From positions 46,747,715 through 46,811,714 of the forward strand of contig CM038467.1 of the NCBI GenBank assembly GCA_021464415.1: a stretch of 64,000 bases of DNA, given 5' to 3'. A model generated the notes under the pieces. That model had not been told where the DNA came from, did not search any database, and saw only the letters and a list, made by a program, of their open reading frames with translations. The translations under genes were made by a program, and so were the position numbers. Each line of letters begins with the position of its first letter. Position 1 is the stretch's first letter. The DNA is from Lonicera japonica. Taxonomy: Eukaryota; Streptophyta; Magnoliopsida; Dipsacales; Caprifoliaceae. Positions 11,650-23,190 of the stretch are shown piece by piece.

Positions 11650-12878
11650 TTGTTGAGTTGAAATTTATAGGAAAGAACAAATGAATCGAAAAGTGGGGTG
11701 TAAGAGTCATATCTCTCCCCTCCCTATATCATCATGTATAATATCAATTAGGGTTTACATCACATAATAAGATTCCCTAAAATAACCTCAAGATTTAAAC
11801 TTTCATAGATTGCTCACTACAAATAAACCCTAAAAAATAACAATAAATCCCTATACTCTCTACAAAACATAGTGTATCCTTAAAACCTGAATATTCTCGC
11901 ATCTAGCATCAAGTAACATGATGCACACACGATTCAGTTCGTCCTATTACTTTCACATTCTATAAGTTTTTGCACATTTACAAAACTAAAAGATAATTCT
12001 CATGTTCGAGTCTAAGAGCATGACCTGTTTACAAAAGTCATTGTCGATCTTTGCATGGTGCAAGTAAATTACATGTAGTGAATAACTAAATATTCCTAAC
12101 TATCTCTTGCTATAGGAGAAAAATATTCCTAGAAACTATTTTGCGTCTCCTAATATTATTTTATTTATTTCCACTAAACATACTACTTATATATAGAGAA
12201 ACTAACTTTTCAAAAAAAAGAATGATACGTCAAGTACGTACATGATCATCCCAGAGATTAAATGCAATTCACTCCACATATTCTAACATCTAATAATTAG
12301 GAATGATCATAACTATAATCTCATCATCATCCACAGGTTTTATGTCACTTAGGCTAAATTAAAAGTCATAGAAGAGTCGGTTAATTTAAATATATATATT
12401 CATAAAATACTAAAATAATCGCGCATAATGTTTTAAATTTTCAATTGAATCTCCTACTGTTATAGAAAGTAACGCATACCATACGAATCGTATGAATTTA
12501 TTTACCTGGGAAATCCGAAAGTAACATCTTTCCATTTACATTACATAAGTGCAGCAGCACCAGCATCTGGATATATGCCTTTAACTCTCATCACTAGAGT
12601 TCAACTTGGGCACCTTCGTCATCAATAAATTACAACTACGGGATCAAGAGCTCAACCTATAGAAACTGATATCAAAATTGTGTACTAAAAAGTAAAAACA
12701 GAAAGAAGAAACTTTTACTGGAAGTAAAAGCAAGATTGACATGATAGGCAAAATCCCTAAAGCTTTTGCAAGCCATTAGATCTTACTATACCTAGTCTAC
12801 AAAGAGGTTTAAATTAACAATCCTCCTTGTAAACAAAAAGTTCATACCGAATTTTTTTAAAACTTTCCTTTTGGGTAT

Positions 12879-13113
12879 TGTTAACCATGATATTCATTAC
12901 GGTTCCCTTTCCTAATAGCTTAAGCTTTTCAGAGAGATGGTTCATAACATGGTATCAGAGATTGGTTTTCTGGGAGGTCCAAGGTTCAAGCATTTGCACC
13001 TCCATTCCCCATTTGCTAATCCGAAATTCGAAATTCGAAATTTGTTTGCTCTCCACCTGTGAGTATGGGGTTGCACGTGAGGGAGGGTGTTAACCATGAT
13101 ATTCATTATGGTT
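12879..13113 (+). mobile_element. Miniature TRIM/SMART-like LTR element (Q copy)
   Basis: Counterpart of the element at 5634: LTR 12879-12949, primer-binding site TGGTATCAGAG at 12950-12960, purine tract before 13088, truncated right LTR 13088-13113. A small internal duplication (AAATTCG repeated near 13025-13040) is private to this copy. Confidence 0.55.
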
Positions 13114-13422
13114 CACTAACAAGAGATACAAATATGCATGCATGAGTTCTAAAAATTAAATGCATTGAGATACGAGCGTTTCTGACTTTGTATCTCTAAG
13201 TAATACATAAATATGGGGTGCATGTCTAATTTTGTTTAATGTTTTCCTTTGACTTATCTCACTGCTTTTATGTAACTCTTTGAGATTCTCCCACATGCAT
13301 AGCGCAAAATTCTAACAATTATAAAACGTGGCGTCCATCTAATTTCGCATATAAAATTGAGGGCGAAGTGTAAAAAGCCCTAAAGAAATAGGGCTTAAGT
13401 TCAAAAACTAGGAAAGGGCTCA

Positions 13423-14783
13423 TGTGATGCCCCAAATCCCGTTACGATGTTTAGACCTTTGAGACATAATTAATCACAGATGCCGTGTGCGACGACGGGT
13501 TTAAGTGTATAAAATTTCAATTTCAAATTTTTTTTCTTATAAAACATAACTTTGAAAGCATGCTATGTGTGGAACAGAAAACATGGTATAATATAAAACA
13601 TTTACTTAATAATGAAAAAGTCCCTATCCACACATCTGACGAATCCATTCGTAGAATAAAATATTGATATATCAATGTTTACAATCCTCCAACGAGGTCC
13701 CAAAATAGTTATTAAAGTCTTATACAAATAGTACACAACAATTATGAAGTTAAATCCTTCAATGTCGAGGACTTCCATGAAGTTTGTCAAAGGCAACTAA
13801 GATAGTGAGAGCATGCGCCACCTCGAAGTCCTACCTGTAAAACTATTACAAAATGGGAGTGAGCCAAAACCGAGCTCATGATGAAGAAGGAGATGAATAG
13901 TAATCGTAAATGGAGGTTTTTGTGTTAATGATTAAATGGGATTTTGGTTGGTGATGATTTGTTTAAACAATCCTTTGAATTTCTCTAAGTAGAACTCTCA
14001 AACTCTCTCTAGAGAGTTCTCAGTAATGAAGATGAAAATGAGGAAAAAAGGAAGGAGATCGTGTATATATAAATATTCTGTAGCTAATTTCGTAGTTACT
14101 GTTCACGCGCATGGGTTTTTAGGATCTGCTGCACTATACTTTGGACGGCCATAACTTCTCGCTCGGATGTCCAATTGAGGTGATCCTTATGTTCACGGAA
14201 AGTTTACTCGGAGCTCTACAACTTCCTAGAAGGAAGTGTCTCCAAATTCTGGACAAATAATACACCAGAAATTCGACGAAGTCAGCGCGTTAATGTTACT
14301 GAATGAATAACTGATAACGATTGACCTATTTCGCACTCAGTTTCAACCTATTAGAAGTCCGAATTTGCCTTTGGCCGAAACACAAAAGTTGTAGATTGCC
14401 TAAAAATATAGGGTATCATTCAGACGGAAACTCAATCTGACAAGGAACGAAGGAGTTACGCTTCCTCCAAGTTAACAAAAAATTGTTAAGTTGGGTAAAT
14501 TGAAAACTTGCAATCTACATCTCGATTTTGACTAGAACCACCTGAAATGACTTATTGGAAGTCTCCGAACCCTGTCGCTCCTATTAGAATAGTATTCCAC
14601 TATTCGGAGCTCAAAATCGCCATAATCGCGATTTTTTAACGCGATAAACTTGAGATTTAGGAACAGGGTGTTACCGCTGACTCGGAAAGGTCCAAAAAAA
14701 CGAATTCAAGCCCTAACGGGATTTAAGAATTAATCGGGCTTAAAAAGAGTACTAGCTTGCAATTCAAAATACGGGGTATTACA
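13423..14783 (+). mobile_element. LTR-like element, 1361 bp (Q copy)
   Basis: Same ends and same flanks as 6171-7075, but with 456 extra bases (14071-14526). The extra block includes CCATAACTTCTCGCTCGG and ACAACTTCCTAGAAGGAAGT, which are shared with the elements at 23191 (about 26230-26330) and, reversed, at 50031 (about 50500-50590). The longer form is therefore ancestral and P carries a deletion. Non-coding. Confidence 0.65.
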
Positions 14784-16344
14784 AAGCATGCACATGCATA
14801 CATGGATAAACGTTTGTGAATATTACCTAGCTTAAATTAATAGTTCATTGGCTAGTGTGTAAGATTGACACTCTTATAACTTCACACACTAACCAATGTA
14901 ATGCCTATCGCGCATGTACCATCCCTTGTGGATCTAGAGTGGGCAGCTAGTGAGTTTGCGCTATTCTTCACTCAGAATATATAAATTGTTACCAAGGCAC
15001 TTGAGTCACATTTCCCTCAATCCCATTTTTTTTTATTAATTTCAATAACAAGATAATATAGTGGCAGCAAATGCTAATGGCAAAGTACTTTTGATTTTGC
15101 CACAGCAAACAATGGATTGAATGATTATATGTTATGCTTTAAAATTAACATAATTTTATGACAAACGCCAACATTGCTTCAACATTAGCATTTCCTTATT
15201 GTGGCTGATCCAATATTACTTGTTCAGAGTGCACTATGGAATAAACATGCTAATACATTTTGGAAGAAGATTCAATTGTATTGTCAAAGTATCCAAAACA
15301 AAGTTTGATTGACTTTGAGATACACATTCCTTTTCTTTTTTTTTTCTTTAGGATACATTGAGATACAATTTTTCCAACTTGTCAAATATACACAGAAAGA
15401 TAATAATTTCATTTTGAAATGACTTTCATGAATCGATTCAGGGAAAAGAAGAAGCTTGCTGCTTGACTGAAAAATGACGGCCCCTCTTTCGAATTCCCTT
15501 CAACACCTCTAAATATTATCTACAAAAGATTGAAAGGCGAAACATATACAGAAATTTTAGTTTTTAACGGTCCGAGTTATAGAATTAAGCTAATTTACTT
15601 GTAGGCATAAAAGAAAATTGCATCTTTGACTAATGCAAGTTGAACCTGATTGTTAGAGATACTGAATCTCACTAAGAATTTATATTGATAGTTTTGCTTG
15701 CACCTATTAGTGTGTAATAAGATTAAAATTTTCAACAAATTATTTTGGTACGGTAATTTCATCTTTGCCCATGTTCTTTTTCTTAGTAAGATATTAATGT
15801 ATATTGAAACAATAATGATAAAATTGTCTTAAAACTATGTATTTAGCCTTCAATGATTGTTTGGTTCGTGTTTTTATCCGTTCATGCAATCCAAAATGGT
15901 AATTTCACATGGAAAGTTAAACCTCATGAACTAATGATTCAACCTCTAGACATGAATTATAATAGACTTCTACTGTGAATTTGCCAATTTAGGATTCTAG
16001 GAACGAACCAAAACTTGCACGAAAGTAGCACTAAGAGTCAAATAAAGTTTAAGAAACAGCCCAAATTTAGAGGTTAACTCATATAAACAAATAAAAAAAT
16101 TCCAAAGGTTTCGTTCTCCATTCGGTGATTAGCAATGACATACTTAACCGTAACCCACCACCCTACCAACGACACTCGATAAACCGAAAATAAAGATTAA
16201 TAAATTGTAAAAAATCTGAATTGCACTCTTAATTGAGATGCCCCAAAATATATGGAAGGGGGGATTCTTAATTTTAGATGGAGGGCGCATAGCATAATGA
16301 TGTGCCCACATATGCTTTATATCAACGAGTTAGATCATCCATAG
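14784..16344. repeat. Repeated locus, distal non-coding part (Q copy)
   Basis: Colinear with 7076-8632. It contains the hairpin 14846-14860 / 14884-14898. No coding sequence recognised. Confidence 0.75.
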
Positions 16345-16614
16345 CAATGTTAAATTTGCTTGGTGAGTAGTAAAAAATTATCCAGCTTAACTAGAACGGA
16401 CTAGAGGTGTCCGTCTAATGGGACTCAAACAAATAACTAATATACATTTGATGTATGTTTGAGTCCTAAACAGTACAGTTGTTCATATGCTAACGAACCT
16501 AGCCAAACCTAACTTTATTGTTAGCCTAATGTACAACACAAATACAACATATTTATCCTTCTTATCTTACAAATTTCAACTGGTGTGGATGCTCTTAGTG
16601 TGATAGGTAAAATA

Positions 16615-16767
16615 CCCTCTCCATCCCAAAGAAAAGAGTCCATATTTTGCTTTTCCACTTCCAATGATAAATGTAAATTTACAACATAAGCAATGGTTAC
16701 TTCCATGATATTTGTCGTACTGATTATCTCCCAAAAACGATATTAAACTCTTAATTTGTGACGGGAG
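16615..16767. mobile_element. Stowaway-like MITE (Q copy)
   Basis: Same insertion as 8909-9061, with CCCTCTCCATCCC and GACGGGAG ends and TA on both sides. Confidence 0.65.
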
Positions 16768-16788
16768 TACTTGGGAGCAACTAATTAC

Positions 16789-19700
16789 CTTAAGGTCTTC
16801 TGCATCAAGATGGCTTATGAGTTCTTTGGCTAGAGGATATATGTTCTGCCTGTCCTTATCATCATAAAAATACCTTCCATGATCTGCTCAACAATCATTA
16901 AAAAAAAAGTGAACAAGAGTTCAAAATCGTTAGATGAACTAGAAAAATATGCCCTAAAAAAGTTGAATTAGTGGATAAACTAAAACAAATCCCCTTAAGT
17001 TTCGCAAATGATTACAAAAAAAATCATCAAACAATTTCCCTTTTTGTTTTGCTTAAAGGGTTCGAGGACCTAAAAGCACATTTGAGGGGCTCTTCAGCAA
17101 TTGACCAAGTAAATGATTACAATAATTGCAGGTTAAATCTAGATTTAGAGATTTGGATTAAGGGTAGGCAACAACTAGAAGAAAAAAAATCCTTAATTTA
17201 TAATGAAACTTAAAATAACATTACAAAAGAGACCTCATTATATCCTCTAATAAGATTCAGCAGGAAGAGAGTTTAAACTTACCCTAGATAACATCTAAAC
17301 ACAATGCCAGACGGTAGAGGTCTCATCGAATAAACTGTTGTGAAAGTCCTGCATCAGTGGTATTTTTTTTTAAATAGAATTAGTAACAATGGATCATGTA
17401 GTTTCTTTAAAGAAAGTGTTCAAAAATGCATCTTCAGAGACCAAAAAGGATGTATATGAACTAGTGTTTACAATCTGCCCATGCATGCAAACCAAAAACC
17501 ACCACCACCTAAGGAGGACAATAGGTTGGGTTTGCGGCATGCTTGGCCAAACCCGAACCTATCCCAATGTAGGGTTTACTTAAAAAAAAGCCTGAACCCT
17601 CTCCTACCCCTCCACACATAGAGAAAAAAAAATCTTCCTAAACACCCAAAAAGACGAAAAACCTATGCTCTAGTACCAATATGTGGCACTCGAAAACCCT
17701 TTAGACTTTAAAGGGTAATCAGAGAAAATCCTAATCCCCCCACCTCTTCAAAAGAAAAAATAAAAAAAAGGAAAATAAATAACCCAACACAAGAAAGAAA
17801 TAACTCTAGAACTTTCCTACAAGCTAAGTGTTGCTCACAAAATTTCGTCAATGTAACAAAGATGTAACAAGTAATGATAAAATGCTATGAACAAGGTCCG
17901 AGTAGATATGAATCGTCCTTTCTCTTGTAAACTTACTTAAAATTGATTATGAGCAGACAATAATTAATGGTATTTGATTAAAAATATATTGCAACAAATA
18001 ATCAATTGATGACATAGCGTCGTCACAAGTCAAATCAATGTTCCCTTTTTTTTAGACTATAGCCTGAAACAATATTCCACTTTGGCAGTCAACTAAATAT
18101 CCTACAAACTAATCGTTCTTCATTACATTTCATTAAAAAAGTAAGGGAAAATAAAGTAGCCATTTGTTTTACAAGGGAGGGATAGGCCCCACAATGTTGT
18201 TCTTCAATCACATAAACTTTCTTCTATCACCTAAATATCCTACAAATTAATCACTGTTCATGACATTTCATCAAAAAACTAAAGTAAAAAATATACTTGA
18301 TTGATAAAATGCCATGAACACGATGAGAATGTAGCCATTTGTTTTACAAGGGAGCGATGGGCCCTACATGTTGTTCAAAAACTTTATTCCATCACCTAAA
18401 TATCGTACAAACTAATCGTTGTTCATGACATTTCATCAAAAAAGCAAGGTAAAAGAAATACTTGATTCATGAAATGCCATGAACACGATCTGATTGTAGC
18501 CATATGTTGTACAAGGGAGAGATGGGCCCCAAGTGTTGTTCTTCAATCAAATTAATTTTCATTAATTGAATTTAAATAATTTGTTTTAAGAGAAGGCCAT
18601 GGCCATTGGTTCACTACATAGTCCTATATATAGTCCTTCAACAAAGTTTGAAGTATCGGCCATAAACCAAATAGTACTTTTTTGGTATGCTCATAGTGAC
18701 ATTTTCTTTTGGTATGTTCTTAATGACATAATATTTTTAATTATAAACCTAATAATGCAATAACCAAATTTGGTTAGCCTTAAATGTCTAAAAGTAAAGA
18801 TGAGTTTTGAATTCTTAAAATTGTTTAACCATCAACTCCATTTATGTCTCTTGCGAACAATGATTCATTTTTTTTAAGAACAATCAATTAGGGTTTTCTT
18901 TTTTCAAATACAGCAATATTTATTTCCACTCAAGTCAATCCATCAAATGCATGTTCTTAGTTACCTCCATTTTGATGGTCACTGATATAACTATTTTTGA
19001 AACATGACCGGTCTCAATAATAAAGGAACACATTAATAACTTTTTTTTATAAGGATCACAACATGTAATTAATAAAGAACATATTCTTATAAAAGTCCCC
19101 CTTTTTGTTTCTTAATATACTTAATTGGTACCCTTAGAGTATATATTAACATATTTCATTTTCTTATACATAATTCGGTTTGGTTTGGTTTTGGACTAGC
19201 TAGCCCTGAACTCGAACCAAACTATTCGGTTTTTGTTCAATTTTCTTATTTTCTATTTTTTTTTAATTCGGGGTTTTATGGTTCAGTCTGGATCGGTTTG
19301 GTCCATTCGGTTCGTTTTCAGATTAACCTTAACACCCCTGAGGTCAAGTACGTGCAGGATCATCCGAGAGACTAGATGCAATTCGCTCCACATATTCAAA
19401 CATCTGATAATCAGGAACAACCATAACTATAATCTCATCTTCATTCTCCATGGGTTTTCTCTCATTAGGCTGACCATAAAGTAATAGAACAGTCGGTTGA
19501 TACAAATATTTACATTCATAAAATACTATAATAATCGTATAATGTTATATATTTTTAGCTGAAACTCCTACTGTTATAACAAGTAACGCATATCCTTCGA
19601 ATTGTATAAATTTATTTACTTGGCAAATCCTAAAGTGGCATCTTTCCATTCATATTTCAAAAGTGTAACAACACTAGCATCTGAATAGATGCCTTTAACT

Positions 19701-20234
19701 CTCTAAGGTAAAAATTGGAGTATGTTATTAGTTCTAGAAGTACTATAGTGGTAATATCAATAGTTTGCTATAATCTAAATATCTCGTTAATATTCGCTAA
19801 TAAACCTTTTTACGTAATTCCTCTTTAACCTCATTAAAACTCAAACGGGAAAATATCGAAGGTTTTTTGTTTTACTTTTCCCCCCATTTTATATGCAAAA
19901 TTAGACTTACCATCCTTTTTCATAATTATTAGACTTTTCCCTTGCAAGCAAGGTTAAATCCAAAGAAATAAATAAAAATGGGGGCTTAAGTCAAAGGATT
20001 ACAATTATGGAAACTGAAATGTCTATTTTCACATTAAGATCACGGGGCGAAGTCAAACACTTCGCTGTTACGAGTAAGTTCCAATCCAAATTAAAGAGCT
20101 GAAAGAAGTTACTAGCCAACCTCACATGTGGTTTCCTCTATGAGGGTATCAACAAAAACCCTTGACAGTTCCCAAAGTTTAGCTTGATCACCTTCATCAT
20201 CAAGAAACTGCAACTGCAGGATCAAGAGCTCAAC
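16789..20234 (-). pseudogene. DUF1995 (adenylate kinase 5-like) pseudogene, copy III
   Basis: The best set of exons on the minus strand. Exon A 20121-20234 is open, with AG and GT at its edges, and reads ...FLDDEGDQAKLWELSRVF.... Exon B is 19620-19702. Exon C 19356-19469 is open (IIVMVVPDYQMFEYVERI), with its donor changed to GC. The 174-bp array is at 18090-18540. Exon D 17283-17348 is open (TFTTVYSMRPLPSGIVFR). Exon E 16789-16883 has a frameshift in the KVF-YDD stretch. Order and motifs match, from memory, the C-terminal DUF1995 region of plant adenylate kinase 5, chloroplastic (SLSDRKP, VVPDYQ, TFTTVYSMRPL, CYPG-WKVFYDD). The exon that should lie between C and D was not found, nor a kinase domain. 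B and C are out of phase, so it is a pseudogene. Confidence 0.65.
18090..18540. repeat. 174-bp tandem repeat array (Q copy)
   Basis: Matches 10375-10880 except for a 37-bp loss near 18156 that removes the ATGAAATGCCATGAAC arm of one unit. Confidence 0.85.
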
Positions 20235-20785
20235 CTATGGAAAAGGGTATCAAAATTGTGTACTAAAAAGTAAAAACAGAATGAACACACTTTTACTGGA
20301 ATTAAAACCAAGATTGATATGATAAGAAAAATCCCTAAAGCTTTTGCAAGCCATTGGATCTTACTACCTAATCTACAATGAGGTTTAAATTAACAGTCCT
20401 CCTCGTAGACAAAAAGATCATACCGAGGTTTTTTTATACTTTCCTTTTTGGTATAACAGAGAAAATTAATAACGGGGACTAACAAGAGATATGAATATAC
20501 GTGCATTAGTTCTAAAAATTAAATGCATTGTCTAATATACATATAACGTAAATATGGGGCGCATTGTCCAGTTTTTTTAGTGTTCTCCTTCGATATAACC
20601 CACTGCTTTTATGTAACTCTTTGAGATTCTCCTGCATACATGGGGAAAAATCTAACGATTATGAAAAAATGGGGTACATCTAAGTTCACATATAAAATCA
20701 GGGGGCAAAGTAAAAACGGCCCTCAAGAAATAGGAACTCAAGCTAAAAAACTCGGGAAGGTCTCACCCTGATTTCATGTTCATAT
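19218..20785 (-). repeat. Repeated locus, exon A-B-C end beyond the P/Q duplicate
   Basis: Colinear with 40600-41766 and 46940-48540, and inverted with 56003-57420. It holds exons A, B and C of pseudogene copy III. The remainder is intron or flank, including a tract rich in TTCGGTTTGG-type repeats near 19170-19320. Confidence 0.75.
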
Positions 20786-22259
20786 TGTTAGAGTGTTATA
20801 CTGAAAGCCATAATTTTCTTGTTTGTTTGGATATGTTATAAACTCGTTTTTGCTATTTTATTGAGAACCTTTATGGGCAATGGTTGCATTATATTATTTA
20901 TTTAAATATTATGCATGTGTGTCTTTTATTCCATATAGTAGATGATTTGGTGTGTAAAGTATAGCTTATACACAGAAGATCATATGATCTGTTCTTGTGG
21001 AATATAAGTTTAATGGTTCACAGTTTTAGATGGAATTGGACATCCATTGGTGGGACTGTAGTATAAGTTTTAGTAGTTTATCTTGACTACATGAAATGGT
21101 ATAATTTTAACTCGTTGTGCTAGTACATTTTGTGTGTATTGAACATGACCAATTTGGGTTAATTTTTTTTATACTGACTACATAAAACAATTTAAAATTC
21201 CATGGTTATTATGATTACTTATGCTCTTAATCTTGAAATAATTAGTACACATATATATATATATATAGTGTTAGTAGTTTTGACTCATTAAGAGTGAGAT
21301 TCATTTATGGATCAATATACTACGTGAATTAGATAACGACACTATATGTATGATGAATATTAATTATTGACGAAATCCACATAGTGGTATAGGGATGATG
21401 GTAACCCCTTGAGAAGCTTATAAGTTTTGTTCATGTCAAACCCTACAAGTGGATTATGTTAATCCAACATGTCAAATAAGTTAAGTGGTAGGCTCAATGA
21501 TTAATAAGTCATTTAAATATAATTGTCAGTAATTTAATTTAAATGGGATTATCTGTAATCTTAACATGGGGAGAATAATAAGTATTTAATAATAATGAGC
21601 TCCAAATATAATTTTGAGATAAGAACGGGAGTGCATTATAATTCTTTAGTATTGTGAATTATAATTTATAGAAGGAATTAATTCATAATGGAATCAGGAT
21701 TCCTACTTTTCATAGGAAGCCCAAACACTTATTTCTCTTTAAGGTCCCTATCATAGCCTTATATATACGCCGGCCTTGTCTTTTCTCATAATAACAATAA
21801 TTCTCATGAGTTAACGTTTGTTCTATTAAGAGAGGAAAAAATCTTGGTGATACCGTAGCCCACACTCGGTGCAAGATTTGATGGCGGAAGTAATATGATA
21901 GAAGATCTTTAGGTTTTCGGTACTCCAGTCGTAAATCAATCGTAACTTTTGATCGCACCGTTGGATCGGGCTGATTTTTTGATATGTCATTTGGAACGCA
22001 AAGTTATAATCATTTTGCAAAAAATCAGGAAGATCAGAAGTCGTTTCGATAGCGAAAATAATCGATTTTCGTAGCCCAGCGAGATTTGAAGAAATCTGAC
22101 AAGACTACGATTTAATGCTATCAAACCCTAGTCTCCTCATATGGATCCTCTATATGATCCACAAAGGTGAAATCCCTTTATTCTTATAAGGTTTTTCAAA
22201 AGTATTTTGTTTAATCTATACGCAACATCAAACGATCTTGTATTTATGTCTCCATAACA
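20786..22259. mobile_element. Copia-type solo LTR, about 1.47 kb
   Basis: Starts TGTTAGAGTGTTATAC and ends CCATAACA, a TGTT...AACA pair usual for Ty1/copia LTRs. The paralogous site near 48540-48552 lacks it and reads ATGTTCATATTATAC. CATAT stands on both sides (20781-20785 and 22258-22262); the right CATAT overlaps the terminal CA, so the end is 22257 or 22259. TATATATACGCC near 21764 could be its TATA box. No PBS, gag or pol is present. Inserted after the duplication that separated 19-29 kb from 47-55 kb. Confidence 0.7.
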
Positions 22260-22623
22260 TATTATACTAATAACAAACTCCTTAATCCACAAGTTAACCA
22301 CCAAATAGCATTCAAGGAAGTGTAAGCCTGAGTCTTTTTTAAAACATACAATGGTTCTTATTCCTCCTGATCGAAGACACAAAAGTTGCAATTGCTTCAC
22401 TTGACTGTCTAACGTACTACATCCTCCAAATTAGAAAGCAAGTAACTAAAATACAAATTGCAACAAAAGTCGGATCCCATTTTCTCAACTGCGTTAACAT
22501 AATTAAATATATGCAGACCAATAAATCGGATATGTAATAGTCCGCCAAAAAAAAAGAAACACTAAACATGCAGTTAGGCTCATACCGCATACAAATCTTT
22601 TTATATAAAATATACAATGACAT
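22137..22623 (-). other. Partly conserved open stretch, unassigned (possible exon remnant)
   Basis: Minus-strand frames reading QLRKWDPTFVAICILVTC and, after a 4-bp frameshifting insertion, KQLQLLCLRSGGIRTIVCF and HFLECYLVVNLW. The same text stays in one open frame at 48542-48814. It lies upstream of exon A in gene direction and could be an earlier exon or flank of the same decayed gene. I do not recognise the peptide, and similarity between two recent copies does not by itself show coding selection. Confidence 0.25.
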
Positions 22624-22933
22624 CCAGCTGATATCAACTTGTCAATTAAATTTGGAATGCCATTGTATTATTATCAATATTTATTACTTATAAGCATTCG
22701 ATTAGGTGTTAATTGAATGATCCTTTGATTATGGGATCGTGTAGATTTTTGTTGCTTTTTGGCTTTAATTTAGTTATCATATTTGGATTCTAATTACACC
22801 TCGTATATAAATATAAGGCTTCTCTATCAATTTGAGTAAGCTCAACGAATAACTTGGAAGGTTTTATCCCTCCCTTTAACCCTTGTTTTGGGCTATTACC
22901 TTATTAGTACTCTAATGGTCGAAGGCCTCTCTA
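22624..22933. other. AT-rich segment with TATA motif
   Basis: Shared with 48900-49180. It contains CCTCGTATATAAATATAAGG near 22799-22818, resembling a plant promoter TATA region as found in LTRs. No LTR ends were identified and no coding sequence is seen. Confidence 0.3.
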
Positions 22934-23190
22934 GTGTGTTCGGAAGCATATTTCTTGGACTATTGGGGCACTTTTTTTGCCATTTTCTCTTCATCTCTTT
23001 CTATGTTTGAAATTATATCATACCCTTACTTTTTCTATAATAATGTAACTCATGCAAGCTACATTGGATCTAAAATTGATGGTCAATCAAGATTCGGCTA
23101 TGTAATTTCTATGGTAATTATTAGTTATTCAATCTCATGAAAAAGTAAAAATCAATATGCAGTTTCTAAATCTTCAGCAGAAGCTAGGTA
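22934..23190 (+). pseudogene. Ty1/copia RNase H remnant, first piece
   Basis: Translation near the end reads GQSRFGYVISMVIISYSIS, stop, KSKNQYAVSKSSAEARY. This fits the end of a copia RNase H domain (R-S-T-GY...ISWKSK-Q--V--SSAEAEYRA), with the tryptophan codon of ISW changed to TGA and SAEAEY altered to SAEARY. The domain is cut at 23190 by the element at 23191-26798. It resumes at 26799 (CEFLWV) and again at 31865 (GFSLMKFF) after a second insertion. Defective; no protease, integrase or reverse transcriptase is present. Confidence 0.65.

Larger units (their letters stand above)
9083..12656 (-). pseudogene. DUF1995 (adenylate kinase 5-like) pseudogene, copy II, spanning the gap
   Basis: Exon E 9083-9176 is open and reads WKVFYDDKDRQNTYLLAKEL. 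Exon D 9581-9646 is open (TFTTVYSMRPLPSGIVFR). The intron repeat array is at 10375-10880. Beyond the N gap are exon C 12242-12353, exon B 12506-12588 and an exon A fragment about 12595-12656, these last three nearly identical to those of copy I. E and D lie in segment P and C-B-A in segment Q, so if the gap is a false join these pieces were never one gene copy. C and B carry stops and A is truncated, so no product is possible. Family identity is argued under copy III. Confidence 0.6.
11651..19217. repeat. Segment Q: near-identical duplicate of P, right of the gap
   Basis: Aligns end to end with 4405-11549. It contains 456 bp absent from P at 14071-14526, inside the LTR-like element, and lacks 37 bp of one 174-bp unit near 18156. 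From 19218 it continues into sequence that P cannot show because P stops at the gap. Confidence 0.9.
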
